DNA of 64,000 nt from contig QPMI01000230.1 in NCBI GenBank assembly GCA_004431415.1, positions 62,001 through 126,000 on the forward strand, given 5' to 3'. The position numbers and the translations under genes were made by a program. This stretch comes from Cyanophora paradoxa. Lineage: Eukaryota > Glaucocystophyceae > Cyanophorales > Cyanophoraceae. A model generated the notes under the pieces. The model did no database searches, was not told the origin of the DNA, and saw only the letters and a list, made by a program, of their open reading frames with translations. Each line of letters starts with the position of its first letter. Positions within the stretch are counted from its first letter, which is position 1. Positions 61,653-64,000 of the stretch are shown piece by piece.

Positions 61653-64000
61653 ATGAGCCGGCGAAGCCAAGCGAGCTTCGCCGTCGTCGCGGCACCGGCC
61701 GTGACCGGCAGCAGTCACACGGGCGTCGCGCGGACCGCCGTCTCCGCGTTCGGCGCCCCAATAGTTATCCGGACGGCCGCCGAGCGCAGCGCCGTGTGCT
61801 GGCGATGCTACGTCGACAAATCGCCTGTTCGGGCCGTCGGCGTGCACCGACGCATGCGTCCGAGCCGCCAGTTTGTGTGCACAGCGTCTGCGGCGCCCCT
61901 ACCGGGCGGTCCTACCCCGAACGAGCGGAGGCGACGGCCGAGCTTCCGCATGCCTCCGATTGTCGCTCAGCGGGCGCGCGCGCTCGAAGCCATCGAGGCG
62001 GTCCTTAAGCAGCTCGGCCGAAGCGTCCTCCGCGCTCTCCGGCAGCGGCTGCTTGATCTCCTCCGGCGCCCGACGCGCCGGCCGCTGCTGGCGGTGGTGG
62101 ACTCGTCCTCGGGAGGCGGCACGACGGCGGCGGCGCACGCGGAGGCGGCCGCGGAGGAGGAGGAGGTGGAGGCGGAGGTCGGCCGCGCCTCCGAGTTCGT
62201 CGCCTCCGACGTCCCCTCCATCGACGTGCGCCCCTCCTCTCCACTCGCCCCCACCCCCGCCCCCGCCGCGCCCCGCGGGGACCCGCAAGGGGCGACTCGG
62301 CCCCGCGGGGATGCGGGCATGGGCGGCGCCCCTCGGGGCGCGCAACCGACGCGCGCGGGCGCAGGTCGCTTTGACGGTCGGCGAGGTGGTCCAGATGCTG
62401 CATCAAACACACGAGGCCTCCTGCGACGTCCTGCCCCGTGCGCCCCCGCCCCGTCCCGCCGCGCCGCGCCGCGCGCGCCGCCGCCGCCGAGCCGCGTGCG
62501 GGGGCAGGGTGCCACCTGGAGCGGCTGTACGTGACGGCGGACCACGAGACGGCGGTGGAGATCGTGGAGAAGCCGGCGGCGCGGGAGGAGCGGGAGGCGG
62601 GCGAGGGGGCGCGGAGCCCGGCCTCCCCCGCCTCGCCCGGCTCCCCCGCCGACGCCAAGGAGCTCGTCGGCTTCATCTACCTCGACGACCTGGTACCCCC
62701 CCGCCCCCCCCCCCCCTCCACCCGCACCCCTTCCTTCGCAGGAGCTGACGCCGGGGCGCGCGCGCGGGGCAGCTGCTGAACCCGCCCTCGACGCCCGTCC
62801 GCCAGATCCTCCACCGCAACGAGCTCGTCATCAACGTGCGCCCCCGCGCACCGCACGCCCCGTCAGAGCGCGCGCGTACCCCCGCCGACCCGCGTACCCC
62901 CCGCAGGTGCACGAGAAGCGGCAGCAGTTCGTCCGCAACATCCTCAAGATGGGCCTCCCCAACGCCCCCGTCGTCGACGACTTCGGCCGTTTCGTCGGTC
63001 CGCGCGCCTCGCCCCGTACCCCCGGCCGCAACCGCGCCACCCCCGACCCTCCGTGCCCGGCAGGGATCGTCACCGCGAGCGACGTCGCGACCATCGTGGA
63101 CGAGGACGCCGGTTCGAGTCCCCGCGGCGGCGCTCCGCGCCGGGGGCGGGGCCGGGGGTCTGAGGCGGGGGCCCGGGGCAGCGGACGACGTGCTGCGGAT
63201 GTCGGGGGTGGCGGTGTCGAGCCCGTCGGCGGCCGTGCGCTCCTACTTCGAGACCCCCTTCCACGAGATGATCAAGCAGCGCCTCCCCTGGCGCGCCCGG
63301 CCCCCCTGCCTCCCCCGACCGCCCCTGATGGCGCACCCCCGGGCAGGCTCGGCGGCCTGCTCGTCCTCCAGTCCGTCTCCTCCTTGTGCGGCGCACCCCC
63401 CCGCCCGCCTCGCGCGGGCCTCGGGGCGCTGAGGGCGCGGGGCCAGCATCCTGGCGGGCTACGAGGACCTCATCTCCAAGCACCTCGCCATCGCGGTCCC
63501 CGCCCCCGCCCGCCCTCCCCGCCGCCCCCGGGCCCCTCGTGACATCCCCCGGCGCAGCTCTTCCTGACGATGCTGATCGGCACGGGGGGCAACTCGGGGA
63601 ACCAGAGCTCCGCCCTCGTCGTCCGCGGCCTCGCCACCGGTGCCCCCGCCCCCCGCCCCTCGCCCCTCGCCCCCCCCGGCCGACGGCGCGGGGCGGGCAG
63701 GGGAGATGGAGGGGGTGCGCCCGGCGCTGCGCGTCCTCTGGCGCGAGTTCCGCCTCTCCCTCGTCATGGCCACGTCCGCCCGCCCCGCCCCGCCCCAGGC
63801 CCCCAGGCCCCCAGGCCCCTGCGCTCGTCCTCGCCCCCTGACCCCTTCCCTCGCGGCGCAGGCTGCTGGGGAGCATCTCGTTCTGCCGCGTGGCGGCGAC
63901 GCCGCACGCCTCCTTCATGGACGCCGTGCGCGGGCCCCGGCCCGGCCCGGCCCGGGCGGCGCTGGAGCTGACGGCGGCGCCGCAGGTCGCCATCTCCATC
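61653..64000 (+). CDS. mgtE: MgtE-type magnesium transporter (runs off right edge)
   Basis: The likely ATG is 61653 (MSRRSQASFAVVAAPAVTG); a later one at about 61950 is possible. The long basic and Ser/Ala-rich N-terminus may be an organelle presequence (inference). The regulatory part shows VALTVGEVVQMLHQTHEASC, LERLYVTADHETAVEIVEKP and ELVGFIYLDDLV, then PVRQILHRNELVIN, LPNAPVVDDFGRFV and GIVTASDVATIVDEDA, a pair of CBS-like domains. ADDVLRMSGVAVSSPSAAVR and YFETPFHEMIKQRLPW lead into the membrane part: RLGGLLVLQSVSS, ILAGYEDLISKHLAIA and the signature LFLTMLIGTGGNSGNQSSAL, VVRGLATG. MgtE channels let Mg2+ in and are gated by Mg2+ on the CBS domains. The last helices lie beyond 64000. Introns begin GTGCGCCCC or GTACCCCC. 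Confidence 0.85.

Noticed and set aside
61653..61950. Plastid-targeting presequence of the MgtE gene
   Set aside because: The N-terminus is basic and Ser/Ala-rich, but I see no clear signal peptide plus cleavage motif and the start is uncertain, so no organelle is assigned.

Overview
The window is nuclear DNA from a very GC-rich eukaryote with small, dense genes, most probably a unicellular alga. The evidence is eukaryotic families throughout: a CHD remodeller, the splicing factor YJU2, the 18S rRNA factor RCL1, V-ATPase subunit c, PTEN, a DHHC acyltransferase, PX, BTB, MATH and many F-box proteins. Coding sequence is broken by many short introns of about 35-90 nt with GT or GC donors, a CTGAC/CTCAC-like branch site close to the acceptor and a CAG acceptor. 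There are no operons or bacterial ribosome sites. Intron style and composition suggest a pelagophyte or haptophyte, but no marker here fixes the lineage.

I support 26 gene models on both strands. Left to right: a CHD-type remodeller (minus, runs off the left edge); an HtrL/YibB-like membrane glycosyltransferase; a DUF1990 protein; a MATH protein; a dynamin-like GTPase; an F-box/LRR protein; a small unknown; an MFS transporter; a coiled-coil protein with a C1q-like end; a tail-to-tail pair of F-box/LRR/ankyrin genes; an F-box/LysM gene joined to or next to a PX gene; a DHHC acyltransferase; a PTEN phosphatase; an unknown; a secreted PSI/haem-peroxidase; RCL1; YJU2; a DDHD phospholipase; V-ATPase c; a leishmanolysin with EGF modules; a BTB protein; a Ctr copper transporter; another F-box/LRR protein; and an MgtE magnesium transporter (runs off the right edge).

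The genes do not form one pathway. The strongest shared theme is ubiquitin-ligase substrate adaptors: five F-box genes plus MATH and BTB proteins. A second is membrane and lipid signalling or transport (PTEN, PX, DHHC, DDHD, MFS, V-ATPase, Ctr, MgtE). Divergent pairs share spacers as short as 69 bp. Many spacers are AT-richer than the genes and crowded with short self-complementary words.

The least ordinary signals are in gene structure. There are many GC-AG introns, short direct repeats at intron ends, and a GTACCCC heptamer that marks introns in a strand-specific way. Two stop codons coincide with possible introns. Several domain combinations look unusual. Exon joins were inferred by eye from frame, splice signals and family motifs. 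Gene ends are firmer than internal exon edges, and long opposite-strand open frames were treated as artefacts of GC bias.
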